Positions 15,045 to 23,418 of a stretch of 26,916 nt of DNA are shown one piece after another (within the stretch, counting starts at the first letter, position 1; each line of letters begins with the position of its first letter). Source of the stretch: an uncultured Mycoplasmatota bacterium (GTDB taxonomy: Bacteria > Bacillota_I > Bacilli_A > RF39 > UBA660); contig URDT01000018.1 in NCBI GenBank assembly GCA_900546745.1, positions 1-26,916 of the forward strand, given 5' to 3'. Below the pieces are notes generated by a model. The model saw only the letters and a program-made list of their open reading frames with translations, did no database searches and had not been told where the DNA came from. Both the position numbers and the translations under genes were made by a program.

Positions 15045-15752
15045 TTAACCCCATGGAATATCCTTAGGTGGTATTCTTTTTTCATTTTTTATTTGCTCTA
15101 TAATTTTTCCACTATTCATTTTAATTACTCGATCTCCTATTAAAGCAATTCCAGGATTATGCGTTACAATAATTAAAGTTGTTCCATATCGCTTATTAAC
15201 ATCTACCAAAGCCTCTAGTACCTTTTTTCCGGTTTTTTCATCAAGAGCTCCTGTAGGTTCATCACAAAACATGACTTTAGGATTTTTTGCTAAAGCTCTT
15301 GCTATACTAACCCTTTGTTGTTCCCCACCAGATAATTCACTCATATATTTATTTTTGTGTTTGCGAAGTCCAACTACATCTAATAACTCATTCATATCTA
15401 TTTTTCTTTTTCCTAATTTAGCGCCTACTAAAATATTTTCTCTGACATTTAAATGTTCTAATAAATTATATGTTTGAAAAATAAAGCCTAAATTTTTTTT
15501 ACGAAACTTTGTCATTTTAAAATCTGAATATTTAGAAATGTCTTTCCCTTCAAATTTAATGTAACTATTTTTTCTAGAATCAATTTTATCTAATCCTGAA
15601 ATACAATTGAGTAAGGTAGTCTTACCACTTCCACTAGCTCCTAATATAATAATAATTTCTTTTTCCTTAATCGTTAAATCAATATCATTTAATACTTTTC
15701 TTTTAATAGAACCTGTTTTGTAAGATTTATAAACATTTTTTAGTTCAATCAT
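15045..15752 (-). CDS. ABC transporter ATPase (MacB/LolD-type), second of the operon
   Basis: 235 residues with every ATPase motif: Walker A GASGSGKTT (about 37-45), Q-loop FIFQTYN, signature LSGGEQQR, Walker B VMFCDEP, D-loop GALD and switch His in IVTHNP. The QTYNLLEHLNVREN segment and the VMFCDEPTGALD string place it in the MacB/LolD/FtsE class that powers FtsX-type permeases by mechanotransmission rather than by a classic import channel. The C terminus IPPKDIPWG resembles the LDAEELRWA end of the first ATPase. AGGTGA precedes the ATG, which lies seven bases after the permease stop. Last gene of the operon. Substrate unknown; typical ones are lipoproteins, peptides or antimicrobial peptides. 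Confidence 0.9.
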   Translation of the reverse strand: MIELKNVYKSYKTGSIKRKVLNDIDLTIKEKEIIIILGASGSGKTTLLNCISGLDKIDSRKNSYIKFEGKDISKYSDFKMTKFRKKNLGFIFQTYNLLEHLNVRENILVGAKLGKRKIDMNELLDVVGLRKHKNKYMSELSGGEQQRVSIARALAKNPKVMFCDEPTGALDEKTGKKVLEALVDVNKRYGTTLIIVTHNPGIALIGDRVIKMNSGKIIEQIKNEKRIPPKDIPWG

Positions 15753-15759
15753 AATTCAC

Positions 15760-18303
15760 CTACTCTCTTTTTAAAGCAACCGCTAAAGGAATTTTATTTA
15801 ATACTTTCTTAGATAAGAAAATGGCAATATAATAGGCAACTACTAATCCTATTAAACCTATAATTGCAAGAAAAGGGCTTAACGAAATAGGAATGGTCAT
15901 TTCCATATCTCCTGCTAAAACAGCAACAATTTTCTTTAATAATGAAGTCATTGCTGGAATACTCAATAAATAAGAAATAATAATAATTGGCGTATAAATA
16001 TTTAAAACAATAGAACTTATTTTTTTATTTTGATATCCCATCACTTTCATTAATGAAATCATTTTTTTATTTTCTTCGACTACAATATTTGCAATTACGG
16101 CAATAATTACAAAAGCCATAATCGAAGCAAAAAGAATCACAATATAAATACTAGCATTATACTTTTCTATCGATTTTTCAATATTATTTTTCATATCTTT
16201 TAAACTAAGTACGGTAGCTATTTTTTCAACATCCTTAGAATCTAAATTTTCTAAATTTGAATATTGATTATTTTTCGATAAAATTGAAGTATAACAAGGA
16301 GTTTGATAGCCTATTTTTTTACTGAATGAAGCACGATCTACATAGCCTGATAAATTCATAAATTCTTCTGATATTCCTACTACTTGATAAGAAATTGAAT
16401 TATTACCAAATTCTAAGACAATGATATCTCCAGTATCTACTCCATATAATTCTTTCATGTTTTGATTAATAATTATAGAGTCTTCACTTTCTAGTAAAGA
16501 AATCATATTATTGTTACTACTATCTAATATTTTTATATAATGACTATTTAAATCAACACCAGTAATATTTAAAGTAATATCTTTTTTTATAGATTTTAAA
16601 TTTTGATTTTTATCTCTTACTTCTTTTATTTTTAAAGAACTATTTAAAATATAGTCATCCTGCTCATTGATTTTTTCTGTTTGGACAGCATTCATATAAA
16701 CAATATAATCATAATCAAATCCTTCAAATGATTGATCTATAACATGATTCATTAAATTCATTCCAATTAATGTCAAAACAATTAACATTCCAGTAAAGAA
16801 TGAAGTAATTCCTACAATGAGTAACTTAGGAATTGAACGGAGTGCTAAACTATACTTAAAACGATATTGAAAAGGTAATCTATGAGTTAGTTTTTTTACA
16901 ATTTTAGAAAGAAAATTAACTTTCAAATTACTTCCTTCTTTTAATAATTGAAGTGGTTTTTTCAAAAGCATGAATAAAGCAATCAAATAACTTAAACAAG
17001 AAAGTAAAATCATTGGTAAAAAAATGGCATTTTGAATATAACTAAATTTTATTTTCAAAGTTCCAATTGGTACTAAAAAATAGCTTAAATATAATTTTGT
17101 AAGTGGTGTACTAAAAATAAATCCTATACCAAGCCCTAAAATTCCCCCAATGAAAGATCCTAAAATAGGATACACTAAATAGCTAATTGCGATACTAAAA
17201 GGACTATAACCTAGTGACTTTAAAACGCCAATTTGTAACCTCTCATCCTCTATTCTTTTTTTTGTAATGATTGCGATTACAAATACAGAAATACCAAGTA
17301 ATAAATATAAAAAGTATTCTGCAAATAAATGATTGGTTTTAAATTCTAACTGAAGAGAAGCAATTCTACCCATTCTTGTAGAAGAAAAAATCCCTGCAGT
17401 GATAGAATCATTAGAAAGTATTTTAGCAACATTATCAGATTCATTCCAATGTTCTTTATTTAATAATTTTTCAAAATCAAAAGTTCTTTTAATATTTCCA
17501 TGATAGAAAATAGAGAATGTCTTTTCTTCTATTCCAGTGATAGAATTATAATCTTCTAAGGTTGTATAAATAATATTATTTGTCTTTTCATCAAATACCA
17601 AAGAAGAATACGATATTAAAGGATAAATATAATCTGGAGCATAAGTAAATCCAACTACCTTATATTTTTGATCATTGATTTCATAGGTATCATTGATTTT
17701 AATATGATGAATTTTCGCATAAGTTGGTAACATTGTAATTTCATAAGATTTTGTTGGTAATTTTCCTTCTACTAAATATATTTGATTAATTGTTTTAGAA
17801 GAATTATATGGAATTATTTTTGTATAAGTATCTTTTATTTTTAATGTTTTGCTTTTTTCTAATTCATAATCAAAATCGTATTTTTGTTTTAATTCGCCTA
17901 TTTTTTCTGATTGAATAATGGTATCTATTCCATATTTTTGAAATATAGTATCCAGTTGATATAAATAAGCTGGGTTATTATTAAAACTACAAGTATTTTC
18001 TAAATAACAAGTATAAAGTTCCATAATTTGTTTTTCTTCTTCTGTTGGATTTTTAATTTCGTTTTTCAATTGATTCCATTTTTCTAAGCTTATATCTTTT
18101 TGATAGTTAATTTGATAATTCACACTAATATGTTCTACTTTTTGTTTTTCTAAGTATTGGTAATATTCTTCTTCCATTCGATCTAAAGAAGAAGTCATTG
18201 CTGTATATATACCAGTTGATAACATAACTAATAAAATAATACCTAGCATTTGTACTTTTTTATGTTTCAAACCTTTTAAAGAATTTAAAAATAATAGCTT
18301 CAT
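15760..18303 (-). CDS. Large double-FtsX ABC permease
   Basis: 847 residues from the ATG at 18303. That ATG forms a TAATG overlap with the ATPase stop and has GAGGTG at good spacing; an upstream in-frame GTG at 18312 would sit on the ribosome site and is unlikely. One N-terminal helix (about 18-38) and an outer domain (about 40-325) precede three helices (329-348, 368-397, 423-447). A second helix (492-517), a second outer domain (520-715) and three helices (718-740, 762-784, 812-835) follow. The two FtsX halves share the coupling-helix pattern (GVLKSLGYSP and SLMKVMGYQN). A single chain thus supplies both permease halves. Such exporters move lipids, lipoproteins or peptides, or sense antimicrobial peptides; no sensor kinase lies nearby. 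Confidence 0.88.
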   Translation of the reverse strand: MKLLFLNSLKGLKHKKVQMLGIILLVMLSTGIYTAMTSSLDRMEEEYYQYLEKQKVEHISVNYQINYQKDISLEKWNQLKNEIKNPTEEEKQIMELYTCYLENTCSFNNNPAYLYQLDTIFQKYGIDTIIQSEKIGELKQKYDFDYELEKSKTLKIKDTYTKIIPYNSSKTINQIYLVEGKLPTKSYEITMLPTYAKIHHIKINDTYEINDQKYKVVGFTYAPDYIYPLISYSSLVFDEKTNNIIYTTLEDYNSITGIEEKTFSIFYHGNIKRTFDFEKLLNKEHWNESDNVAKILSNDSITAGIFSSTRMGRIASLQLEFKTNHLFAEYFLYLLLGISVFVIAIITKKRIEDERLQIGVLKSLGYSPFSIAISYLVYPILGSFIGGILGLGIGFIFSTPLTKLYLSYFLVPIGTLKIKFSYIQNAIFLPMILLSCLSYLIALFMLLKKPLQLLKEGSNLKVNFLSKIVKKLTHRLPFQYRFKYSLALRSIPKLLIVGITSFFTGMLIVLTLIGMNLMNHVIDQSFEGFDYDYIVYMNAVQTEKINEQDDYILNSSLKIKEVRDKNQNLKSIKKDITLNITGVDLNSHYIKILDSSNNNMISLLESEDSIIINQNMKELYGVDTGDIIVLEFGNNSISYQVVGISEEFMNLSGYVDRASFSKKIGYQTPCYTSILSKNNQYSNLENLDSKDVEKIATVLSLKDMKNNIEKSIEKYNASIYIVILFASIMAFVIIAVIANIVVEENKKMISLMKVMGYQNKKISSIVLNIYTPIIIISYLLSIPAMTSLLKKIVAVLAGDMEMTIPISLSPFLAIIGLIGLVVAYYIAIFLSKKVLNKIPLAVALKRE

Positions 18304-19004
18304 TAAGCCCACCTCAATTCTTCAGCATCTAACATGGTTTTATTTTTTTGAACTTTTATAATTTTTCCGCTATTCATCGTAATGACAGTATTAGCCATTA
18401 ATGCGATACTAGGATTATGAGTGACGATAATGATTGTTGTATGATATTTTTGATTTAAGTTTTGTAATAGTTTTAACACTTTTTTTCCTGTTTTTTCGTC
18501 AAGGGCTCCTGTAGGTTCATCACAAAATAATACTTTAGGATTTTTTACTAAGCTTCTGGCTATTGCTACTCTTTGCATTTGACCACCTGATAATTGATAA
18601 GGATATTTTTGTTTTTGTTCTTTTAGACCAACAGCTTCTATAATTTCATCAATATCTAAAGGATTTTTGGATAAATGGGCTCCAAGTTCAACGTTTTCTT
18701 CTACGGTTAAGTTAGGAATTAAGTGATAACTTTGAAAGATAAATCCTAGATAATCTCTTCGATAATCCGTTAATTCTTCTTCATTCAATTGATTCAATTT
18801 GATATTTTGAAAAAGAATGATCCCATTTGTAGGTTTATCAATTCCTGATAAAATATTTAATAATGTTGATTTTCCACTACCACTTGGTCCTAATATGACT
18901 ATCATTTCTTTTTCTTGAATTGTTAAGTTAATATGATTTAATGCATGATTTTCTAATGAGTTTCCATATATTTTATCGATGTTTTTTAATTCATATAGAT
19001 TCAT
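18303..19004 (-). CDS. ABC transporter ATPase (MacB/LolD-type), first of the operon
   Basis: 233 residues with Walker A GPSGSGKST (about 38-46), Q-loop FIFQSYH, signature LSGGQMQR, Walker B VLFCDEP, D-loop GALD and switch IVTHNP. It is clearly paralogous to the second ATPase; the DNA around the Walker B region is nearly the same in both, so they arose by duplication or exchange sequence. A full set of catalytic residues in both means neither looks degenerate. AAGGAGG ribosome site before the ATG. First gene of a three-gene operon, overlapping the permease start by one base (TAATG). Together the products probably form an ATPase heterodimer on a pseudo-dimeric permease. Confidence 0.9.
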   Translation of the reverse strand: MNLYELKNIDKIYGNSLENHALNHINLTIQEKEMIVILGPSGSGKSTLLNILSGIDKPTNGIILFQNIKLNQLNEEELTDYRRDYLGFIFQSYHLIPNLTVEENVELGAHLSKNPLDIDEIIEAVGLKEQKQKYPYQLSGGQMQRVAIARSLVKNPKVLFCDEPTGALDEKTGKKVLKLLQNLNQKYHTTIIIVTHNPSIALMANTVITMNSGKIIKVQKNKTMLDAEELRWA

Positions 19005-19059
19005 AAAAACCTCCTTTTAAGTTTATTTATTTTTTACCAATTTCATGTCAACCAAATTC

Positions 19060-19087
19060 ATTGTAGCAAAAAATTTAAAAAAAACAA
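19060..19087 (-). promoter_or_regulatory. Promoter of the ABC operon
   Basis: Minus-strand TTGTTT (19082-19087), a 16-base spacer and TACAAT (19060-19065). A second TTGACA at 19046-19051 followed by TAAATA lies closer to the gene and may be an alternative -35. Confidence 0.4.
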
Positions 19088-19162
19088 ATCATACTTTTTT
19101 GATTTTGGGGGATATTTTTTTCTAATTTTTTTATTTAGCTTTCCTATTTTTTAATTTGAATA

Positions 19163-19188
19163 AAAAAAATAGGATTTTGTCCTATTTT
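19163..19188 (-). terminator. Terminator of proS
   Basis: AAAATAGGA and TCCTATTTT enclose a five-base loop, followed by T on the minus strand; it overlaps the proS stop codon. Confidence 0.8.
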
Positions 19189-20614
19189 AATAAGATTTTG
19201 CGAAATTAACAATATGTTTTGCTTTTTTACCACAACAAATACAAGTTTCATTTTCCTCTACTTCTTGTTCTGTAATACAACGGCTTGTTGCTGTTGTTTT
19301 TTCTTTAATTTCAAGTTCACATTCTGTCTCTCCACACCAAGGGGCTTGAACAAATCCTTTCTTTTCTTCTAGGACTTTTTCAAATTCTTCAAAGGTATGA
19401 ATTCTAGTAATGTGATCATTTAAATAGCTTACTGCTTTTTCATACATTTCATTATGAATAATATTCAATAATCCTTCTATATTTTTAGCAAAATTTCCAT
19501 CAATTTCCATTTCTATTTTTTGATTATCATTTCTTTTTACAACAACACATTTATTTTTTTCAATATCTTTTGGCCCTAATTCTATACGGATTGGGATTCC
19601 TCTCATTTCTGCTTCACTAAATTTAAATCCTGGAGACTTTTGTGATTCATCAATATCTACACGAATTTGTTTTTTTATTAGTTCCTCTTTTAATTTTTGA
19701 GCATTTTCGATGACTCCTGGTTCTGTATCACGAATTGGAATAATTCGTACTTGAATAGGTGCGACTCTAGGAGGTAATACTAATCCATTATCATCACCAT
19801 GAACCATAATTGTAGCACCAATTAATCTAGTAGATGCTCCCCAAGAAGTTTGATAAACGTATTCTAGTTTATTATCTTGGTTTAAAAATTTCATATCGAA
19901 AGCTTTCGCAAATCCTTGGCCAAAGTAATGACTTGTTCCAGATTGTAAAGCTTTTCCATCATGCATTAATGTTTCAATGGTATAAGTAGCTTCGGCTCCA
20001 GCAAATTTTTCTTTTTCTGTTTTTAGTCCTGTTACCATTGGAATTGCTAGTAAATTAGCTGCCATATTCTTATAAATATTTAACATTCTTAAAGTTTCTT
20101 CTACGGCTTCTTCTTTAGTTGCATGAACAGTGTGTCCTTCTTGCCATAAGAATTCAGATCCTCTTAGAAAAGGTCTTGTTGTTTTTTCCCATCGAACAAC
20201 ACTACACCACTGATTATATAATTTTGGCAAATCACGATAAGATTTAACTATTTTAGAATAATGTTCACAAAATAATGTCTCACTTGTTGGTCGAATCACA
20301 CAAGGTTCATCAAGTTCTTCTAAGCCACCTTTTGTAACAACAGCACATTCTGGAGCGAACCCTTCAACATGATCTTTTTCTTTATTCAATAAATTTTGAG
20401 GTATCAACATGGGCATATACACATTTTGATGTCCTGTTTCTTTGAATTTTTTATCTAAATAATTTTGAATATTTTCCCAGATAGCGTATCCATAAGGACG
20501 ATAAATAATAAATCCTTTTACACTGGAATAATCCATTAATTCTGCTTTTAAACAAACATCTGTATACCACTTAGCAAAGTCAACATCTCTTGCTGTAATT
20601 GCTTCATTTTTCAT
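19187..20614 (-). CDS. proS: Prolyl-tRNA synthetase, short archaeal/eukaryal-type (ProS type 3)
   Basis: 475 residues, the usual length of the short form that lacks the bacterial INS editing domain. Class II catalytic core: PMLIPQNLL and VIRPTSET near 68-115, motif 2 RPFLRGSEFLWQEGHT (about 147-162), then GTSHYFGQGFAKAFD and the WGASTRLIGATIMVHGDD segment. The anticodon-binding domain (about 285-400) contains PRVAPIQVRIIPI. The C-terminal zinc domain has CGETECEL, SRC and ETCICCG, and ends in FAKSY as in this subfamily. It charges tRNA-Pro in the cytoplasm. AGAGG lies before the ATG. It has its own promoter and terminator, so it is a single-gene unit. The short form is common in Mollicutes and some Clostridia and Bacilli relatives. 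Confidence 0.96.
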   Translation of the reverse strand: MKNEAITARDVDFAKWYTDVCLKAELMDYSSVKGFIIYRPYGYAIWENIQNYLDKKFKETGHQNVYMPMLIPQNLLNKEKDHVEGFAPECAVVTKGGLEELDEPCVIRPTSETLFCEHYSKIVKSYRDLPKLYNQWCSVVRWEKTTRPFLRGSEFLWQEGHTVHATKEEAVEETLRMLNIYKNMAANLLAIPMVTGLKTEKEKFAGAEATYTIETLMHDGKALQSGTSHYFGQGFAKAFDMKFLNQDNKLEYVYQTSWGASTRLIGATIMVHGDDNGLVLPPRVAPIQVRIIPIRDTEPGVIENAQKLKEELIKKQIRVDIDESQKSPGFKFSEAEMRGIPIRIELGPKDIEKNKCVVVKRNDNQKIEMEIDGNFAKNIEGLLNIIHNEMYEKAVSYLNDHITRIHTFEEFEKVLEEKKGFVQAPWCGETECELEIKEKTTATSRCITEQEVEENETCICCGKKAKHIVNFAKSY

Positions 20615-20641
20615 AAAAATACCTCTTTTCTAAACATATGT

Positions 20642-20670
20642 ATTATATCATTTCTCCTAGATGATGTAAA
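20642..20670 (-). promoter_or_regulatory. proS promoter
   Basis: Minus-strand TTTACA (20665-20670), a 17-base spacer and TATAAT (20642-20647), followed by a 28-base leader to the proS start. No T-box was recognisable, and there is no room for one. Confidence 0.7.
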
Positions 20671-20690
20671 TTAATTCCCTTATTTTCTAT

Positions 20691-20714
20691 AAAAAAAGGA
20701 TATTTTATTATCCT
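20691..20714 (-). terminator. Terminator of the 63-residue gene
   Basis: AGGATA (20698-20703) and TATCCT (20709-20714) form a short stem with a T7 tail on the minus strand, overlapping the gene's stop codon. Confidence 0.6.
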
Positions 20715-20904
20715 ATTTATTCACACAAATTGCTTGTCCTGGTTTTAATCCTTCCACGTATACTTTATCTACAAAACTACAAGAGTCTTTTGTCATATTG
20801 TCACGGATATAACCCCCGAACAAATTTGTAACGGAAAGAGTAAACACACTAACTAAGCCAATTAAGAAAATATTATCTCTTAATGTCCAACCATTTTCTT
20901 TCAT
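20713..20904 (-). CDS. Small single-span membrane protein with two outer cysteines
   Basis: 63 residues. A charged start (KENGWTLRDN) is followed by one membrane helix (about 11-31, IFLIGLVSVFTLSVTNLF). A short outer part of about 30 residues has two Cys (DSCSFVDK and QAICVNK) that could form a disulfide. Family not recognised. The gene is well supported: a near-consensus promoter, GGAGGG four bases before the ATG, and its own terminator, so it is a compact independent unit. It could be a small signalling, stress or cell-envelope peptide; nothing in it points to a bacteriocin leader or immunity motif. Confidence 0.7.
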   Translation of the reverse strand: MKENGWTLRDNIFLIGLVSVFTLSVTNLFGGYIRDNMTKDSCSFVDKVYVEGLKPGQAICVNK

Positions 20905-20926
20905 ATTACCCTCCTACTTTACAATC

Positions 20927-20955
20927 ATTTTACGATATTTAAAAAATAAAGTCAA
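20927..20955 (-). promoter_or_regulatory. Promoter of the 63-residue membrane protein
   Basis: Minus-strand TTGACT (20950-20955), an exact 17-base spacer and TAAAAT (20927-20932), with GGAGGG just before the start. Among the best sigma-A type promoters in the window, suggesting strong expression of a tiny gene. Confidence 0.7.
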
Positions 20956-20997
20956 TTATTACTTGCTATTTTTTTATTTCTTATAATAAGGTAATAT

Positions 20998-22869
20998 CTA
21001 TTCTTCTAAAATAAAAATAACTTCAGTAAAATATTCTTCATTTGCTTCTAATCCATCATTTGTTAAATCTAAAAGTGGGCCTTTTTCTTCTGACCAAGTA
21101 ATTACCGTTCTTTGAGCATCTCCATTATTATTTGTACCCGTAAATACTAAAGATGGTGTTTCATTTAAAATAATCACTTCATCATCAAGTTTTTTAAATA
21201 CTAAAGCGTCTGGTAACGTATACCCACCTTGGCTAGTGAGAGGTTTTTCTATATAAGCATAAACTTTCCATTCTGAACTATTTACTCTACTATCTACTAC
21301 TTTTAATGATATACTTTGATTTTTTGCTAAAATATTAGGATTTGATGAAAGTGGTGTTAAAGAAAAAGTAAAGGCTTTCGTTGTTTCCATCAATGATAAT
21401 TCACCATCATAAGGAGAAATTATTATTTTAGTTCCATAAATAAAACTACTAGCCACATTGGAAGTAACTTCAATTTCTGTACCATCTGTTATTGTATCTG
21501 TAATACTATATTCAAAATAACCATCATCATCGGCTTCTATTATTTCTTCATTACCATTATATTTAATTAATACATCAGCTATATTAGTAGTGTGGCCACT
21601 TATTTTTTTCTTACTGCTATCCATTTGATGAACATTTATGATATTGTCACCGATTGAAAATTGCTTTTTGGATTGAAGAAGAAAGTTATTTAAGTTTGGT
21701 AATTTTTTTAATTCTTCTTCGGTTAAATTATGACTTGTAATGGTTGTAGTAGTTGCGGTTGCTGTACCGTTTATTTCTAGTAAATCTCCCTCTTTATACC
21801 AAGAATATTCTGGTAAATCATAAATATTACCAGCGCTTGTTAAAGTTTTTGAATTACTCCATAAATTGATTCTTTTACATTTGATCTGATATTCTAAAGT
21901 ATTATTTGTATAGAAGACACTCGCATTTTTACTATACATTATAACTGAATTAGGATTATCTAATATCAACTTACAATTACTACCCTTAAAATGAATATTA
22001 TAATTATCAGCAGGTGTATTATCATAGGAATTGATTAATTCTAAATTAGAATCTTTTTTCATTGTAAAATTACCATAAGTCGCCCACATTGGAACCCTTT
22101 GATGACTTTTTTGAATAAAAACAAGGGTGGCTCTTTCCTCTATTAAAACATTATTCGTACCATATACTGGATTAGGTCCAAGACCGTTTGCTGTTACAAT
22201 ATTTACTTTTGTATCATGTAATATTGTAAAATTTAATTTATTGGTTCCCGTCATAAACTCTTTTGTATCCGTTGAAATACTAACATCACTTTGACATAGA
22301 AAAACAATAGATGGAGTTAAATTATTTCTAAAATAGAATAAAGAACTATTTGTACTACTACTAGTTATTGTTGTTTTACCACCGATAATCACATAATTTC
22401 CCAGGCATATTTCTTGAGAGGCTATTCCATTTGTTTCTTCTATTACTATATAACTATCTATTATTTTAATATTTCCATAAGGATTATAAGCTAGTCTTGT
22501 ACCATGAAAATTAATATGATCATAAGTAGTTAAAATACCAAAATAATTAGAATCTAATGGTACATAAATGACACCACAAGTATTAGAATAATTAATATTA
22601 ATATTTCTCACTATGATTTCTTTATTAGTTCTAGATACCACAATAGTATCTGTTGCTTCTGTACTATTCATCCCTGTTAAAGTATATCTAGTATTATTAT
22701 AAGTACCATCTATTACCACTTTTTCTTTCTTTTCATTAATCTTAATCCCATTACTTAAAGTAATATCAGCCATTAAATAAATCAATTCATAACCATTATC
22801 ATTTTCTAAAACATCTTTTAATTCTTCGCTAGTAGATACACCAACTCTTTTTTTATTTATAATTTCCAT
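20998..22869 (-). CDS. Beta-helix adhesin-like protein (pectate-lyase-like domain, WxL-like C terminus)
   Basis: 623 residues. The start (VSTSEELKDVLEN, LIYLMADITLSNGIKI, VVIDGTYNNTRYTL) matches the pectate-lyase-like adhesive domain found at the head of Firmicute surface adhesins, and a beta-helix pattern continues to about residue 350. A beta-sandwich-like segment follows (about 410-490). The last 130 residues (SLKVVDSRVNSSEWKVYAYI, then PDALVFKK, final EEYFTEVIFILEE) resemble a WxL-type wall-binding domain, though without the exact WxL core. Surprisingly no signal peptide, LPxTG or membrane span is visible. The frame upstream of the ATG reaches a stop without another start, so the missing signal is not a start error. 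AGGAAG precedes the ATG. Probably surface-related; the export route is unclear. Confidence 0.65.
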   Translation of the reverse strand: MEIINKKRVGVSTSEELKDVLENDNGYELIYLMADITLSNGIKINEKKEKVVIDGTYNNTRYTLTGMNSTEATDTIVVSRTNKEIIVRNININYSNTCGVIYVPLDSNYFGILTTYDHINFHGTRLAYNPYGNIKIIDSYIVIEETNGIASQEICLGNYVIIGGKTTITSSSTNSSLFYFRNNLTPSIVFLCQSDVSISTDTKEFMTGTNKLNFTILHDTKVNIVTANGLGPNPVYGTNNVLIEERATLVFIQKSHQRVPMWATYGNFTMKKDSNLELINSYDNTPADNYNIHFKGSNCKLILDNPNSVIMYSKNASVFYTNNTLEYQIKCKRINLWSNSKTLTSAGNIYDLPEYSWYKEGDLLEINGTATATTTTITSHNLTEEELKKLPNLNNFLLQSKKQFSIGDNIINVHQMDSSKKKISGHTTNIADVLIKYNGNEEIIEADDDGYFEYSITDTITDGTEIEVTSNVASSFIYGTKIIISPYDGELSLMETTKAFTFSLTPLSSNPNILAKNQSISLKVVDSRVNSSEWKVYAYIEKPLTSQGGYTLPDALVFKKLDDEVIILNETPSLVFTGTNNNGDAQRTVITWSEEKGPLLDLTNDGLEANEEYFTEVIFILEE

Positions 22870-22958
22870 AGCTTCACTTCCTAGTATTAATATATGTAGG
22901 TAGTAATTTATAAAATAATGAGTTTATAATATGTGAAAATAAGTATTTTAGTAAATTA

Positions 22959-22992
22959 AAAAATCACATTTTTTTCATAAATGTGATTTTTT
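22959..22992 (-). terminator. Terminator after the recO/YuiD-like operon
   Basis: AAATCACAT (22961-22969) pairs with ATGTGATTT around a loop of about ten bases, with T on both sides. It follows the stop of 22996-23415 and ends the cdd-era-recO transcription unit. Confidence 0.75.
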
Positions 22993-22995
22993 AAT

Positions 22996-23415
22996 TTATA
23001 AAAATAAACTAAAGCAAAAACTAACAAATGTACCAAGTAACATTCCTATAAATACTTCTAAGGGTTCATGTCCTAATTTTTCTTTTAATTTTTTGAAATT
23101 TCCTTTATCTTTTAATAAGTAATTAATAGCAACTGCTTGCTTTCCACTTTCGTAACGAACACCTAAGGCATCATAAGACGTAATTAAGGTAAAGATTAAA
23201 GCTACTGCAAATATAGGGGTATCAAATCCTAATTGATAGCCAATTAAAGCTGTTAAAGAACAAGAAAAGGTTGTATGAGAACTAGGCATTCCACCACTAC
23301 CATTGAATAATCTTTCAAAATCTAATCGTTTATTTTTTATTGATTCTAATGTGAATTTTATTAACTGACAAATAACAAGTGCTGTAAAGGGACAAATAAT
23401 ATAAACGTATTTCAT
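22996..23415 (-). CDS. Divergent PAP2 family protein (YuiD/DUF212-like)
   Basis: 139 residues with four likely membrane helices. Family signatures are GSGGMPSSHT (about 39-48), SYDALGVRYESGKQA (about 79-93) and GHEPLEVFIGMLLGT (about 114-128). PAP2-type proteins hydrolyse phosphate from lipid carriers such as undecaprenyl pyrophosphate; the SSH triad and a later His in GHEP fit that chemistry, although the divergent branch has no tested substrate that I can name with certainty. It starts three bases after the recO stop, with the ribosome site (GGTGGGGTG) inside the end of recO, so it is the last gene of this operon. Confidence 0.85.
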   Translation of the reverse strand: MKYVYIICPFTALVICQLIKFTLESIKNKRLDFERLFNGSGGMPSSHTTFSCSLTALIGYQLGFDTPIFAVALIFTLITSYDALGVRYESGKQAVAINYLLKDKGNFKKLKEKLGHEPLEVFIGMLLGTFVSFCFSLFL

Positions 23416-23418
23416 AAA

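Noticed and set aside
15271..15477. Plus-strand frame inside the second ABC ATPase
   Set aside because: Antisense of Walker B/signature region.
18303..18312. GTG start at 18312 for the large permease
   Set aside because: Would sit on the GAGGTG ribosome site; the ATG at 18303 has correct spacing and forms a TAATG overlap.
20615..20712. T-box riboswitch before proS
   Set aside because: Leader from the promoter to the start is only about 28 bases, too short for a T-box.
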